A program made the position numbers and the translations under genes. Positions 13,450 to 14,150 of a stretch of DNA of 14,150 nt are shown piece by piece (the first letter of the stretch is position 1; each line of letters begins with the position of its first letter). This stretch comes from JAPLGZ01 sp038225095 (GTDB lineage: Bacteria > Chloroflexota > Anaerolineae > Caldilineales > Caldilineaceae). The notes below the pieces were generated by a model. It was not told the DNA's origin. It did no database searches and saw only the letters and a list, made by a program, of their open reading frames with translations. The stretch covers positions 1 to 14,150 of the forward strand of contig JBBREZ010000142.1 of assembly GCA_038225095.1 (NCBI GenBank). The letters are read 5' to 3'.

Positions 13450-14097
13450 TTAGGCGTTCATGGAAGTTTGACCTACATACGGATTGGATTCTCGCTCTTC
13501 ACCAATCGTGGTAGCGGGACCGTGGCCTGGGTAAATTGTGTAATCATCAGGTAACGTTAAGAGTTGCTCGCGAATACTCTGCAAAAGGGTCGGACCATCC
13601 GCCAGCGGCAGATCGTAACGGCCAATGCTGCCCTGAAAGAGGGTGTCGCCCCCAAACACCTGCTGGCTGGCGTGATGAACAAAAACGACATGGCCGGGTG
13701 CATGGCCCGGTGTAAAACGCACTTCTAATACCTCGTTGCCAAACGTAATCATTTGTCCATGCGTCAAGAATTCATCTGGCTCGCGAATGGGCGGCACTTC
13801 CATGTCCAACCATAGTCGCACGCGTTCTGGCGTATCGTGCAAGATCGGTAAATCGGCTTCGTGTAGATAAAATGGCGCGCCTGTGGCGGCATGGACTGCA
13901 TTGACCGCCATCACATGATCAAAGTGCGCATGCGTGTTGATAATTTTTTCAATCTCTAAGCCCTGTTGCGCCACCACTTTCAGAATAGCGCGCGCGTTAT
14001 CGCCAGGATCGATAATGACGCCTTTGCGCGTCGTTTCGCAGCCTAAAATATAACAATTTTCTTGTAATAGACCGACAGTTAACCCTTTAACGCTCAT
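13450..14097 (-). CDS. MBL-fold metallohydrolase, glyoxalase II-like
   Basis: 215 residues, a single metallo-beta-lactamase domain of the short glyoxalase II/YcbL-like type. Metal ligands are all present: THAHFDH (55-61, His56, His58, Asp60, His61), TPGHAPGHV (129-137, His132), the bridging aspartate in FGGDTLFQGSIGR (Asp151) and YPGHGPATTIGEE (189-201, His192). GSIGR.DLP and the ending ...ESNP are typical of this group, which hydrolyses glutathione or other thioesters; the exact substrate cannot be told from sequence. Cytoplasmic. The ATG overlaps an upstream in-frame stop as TAATG, and the lipoprotein gene follows after 23 bp, so it is internal to an operon that runs in from the right edge. 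Confidence 0.93.
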   Translation of the reverse strand: MSVKGLTVGLLQENCYILGCETTRKGVIIDPGDNARAILKVVAQQGLEIEKIINTHAHFDHVMAVNAVHAATGAPFYLHEADLPILHDTPERVRLWLDMEVPPIREPDEFLTHGQMITFGNEVLEVRFTPGHAPGHVVFVHHASQQVFGGDTLFQGSIGRYDLPLADGPTLLQSIREQLLTLPDDYTIYPGHGPATTIGEERESNPYVGQTSMNA

Positions 14098-14150
14098 TAG
14101 GATGCCCCGTGAAACCCAATGTCTTTAGCTTTGGGATATGAGGGGCTAAG
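14097..14150 (-). CDS. C-terminal end of an unidentified upstream gene (partial)
   Basis: From the right edge, one minus-strand frame is open for 17 codons (ending KAKDIGFHGAS) and stops with TAA that overlaps the MBL gene ATG by one base (TAATG). Such overlap is typical of translational coupling. The fragment is too short to identify, and an open stretch of this length can occur by chance. Confidence 0.4.
   Translation of the reverse strand, partial: LSPSYPKAKDIGFHGAS

Overview
The window is moderate-GC bacterial DNA that looks like a chromosomal segment of a Chloroflexota member (Anaerolineae/Caldilineae-like). This is inferred from a DUF11-repeat surface protein ending in IYLPVIIKR, the DUF2085, DUF2007 and DUF4399 neighbours, and an unusual cytochrome c maturation (Ccm) set. 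No database search was possible, so the placement is a judgement. No tRNA, rRNA, CRISPR array or transposase gene was seen.

Layout. The left end (1-2706, + strand) is the 3' part of a long DUF11-repeat exported protein. It converges on rpsT across a palindromic repeat and a strong bidirectional terminator. Everything from rpsT to the right edge is on the minus strand. In transcription order (right to left) it reads: tail of an unidentified gene, MBL-fold hydrolase, lipoprotein with two DUF4399 domains, DUF952 protein; then DUF2007 protein, ccmE, a membrane-anchored two-heme cytochrome c, ccmA, ccmB, ccmC and a small ccmD-like gene; then a CcdA-family gene, a glutaredoxin-like gene, a DUF2085 membrane protein and rpsT.

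How the genes fit together. CcmA and CcmB are the ABC transporter, and CcmC with CcmD loads heme on the chaperone CcmE. The cytochrome encoded between ccmE and ccmA is a natural client. CcdA carries reductant across the membrane to keep CXXCH cysteines reduced. CcmE has a CXXXY heme site instead of HXXXY, as in the reported 'System I*' variant. No ccmF, ccmG or ccmH lies in the window.

Most unusual points. (1) The CcdA-like protein appears circularly permuted: the helix with the LSPCVLPLVP motif, normally the first, is the last. (2) CcmE is of the CXXXY type. (3) The second heme domain of the cytochrome lacks the usual MPP methionine. (4) An A8 run at the glutaredoxin/DUF2085 overlap forms an in-frame A-AAA-AAA heptamer. 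(5) Several intergenic regions hold dense palindromic repeats, including a six-hairpin array between the cytochrome gene and ccmA.
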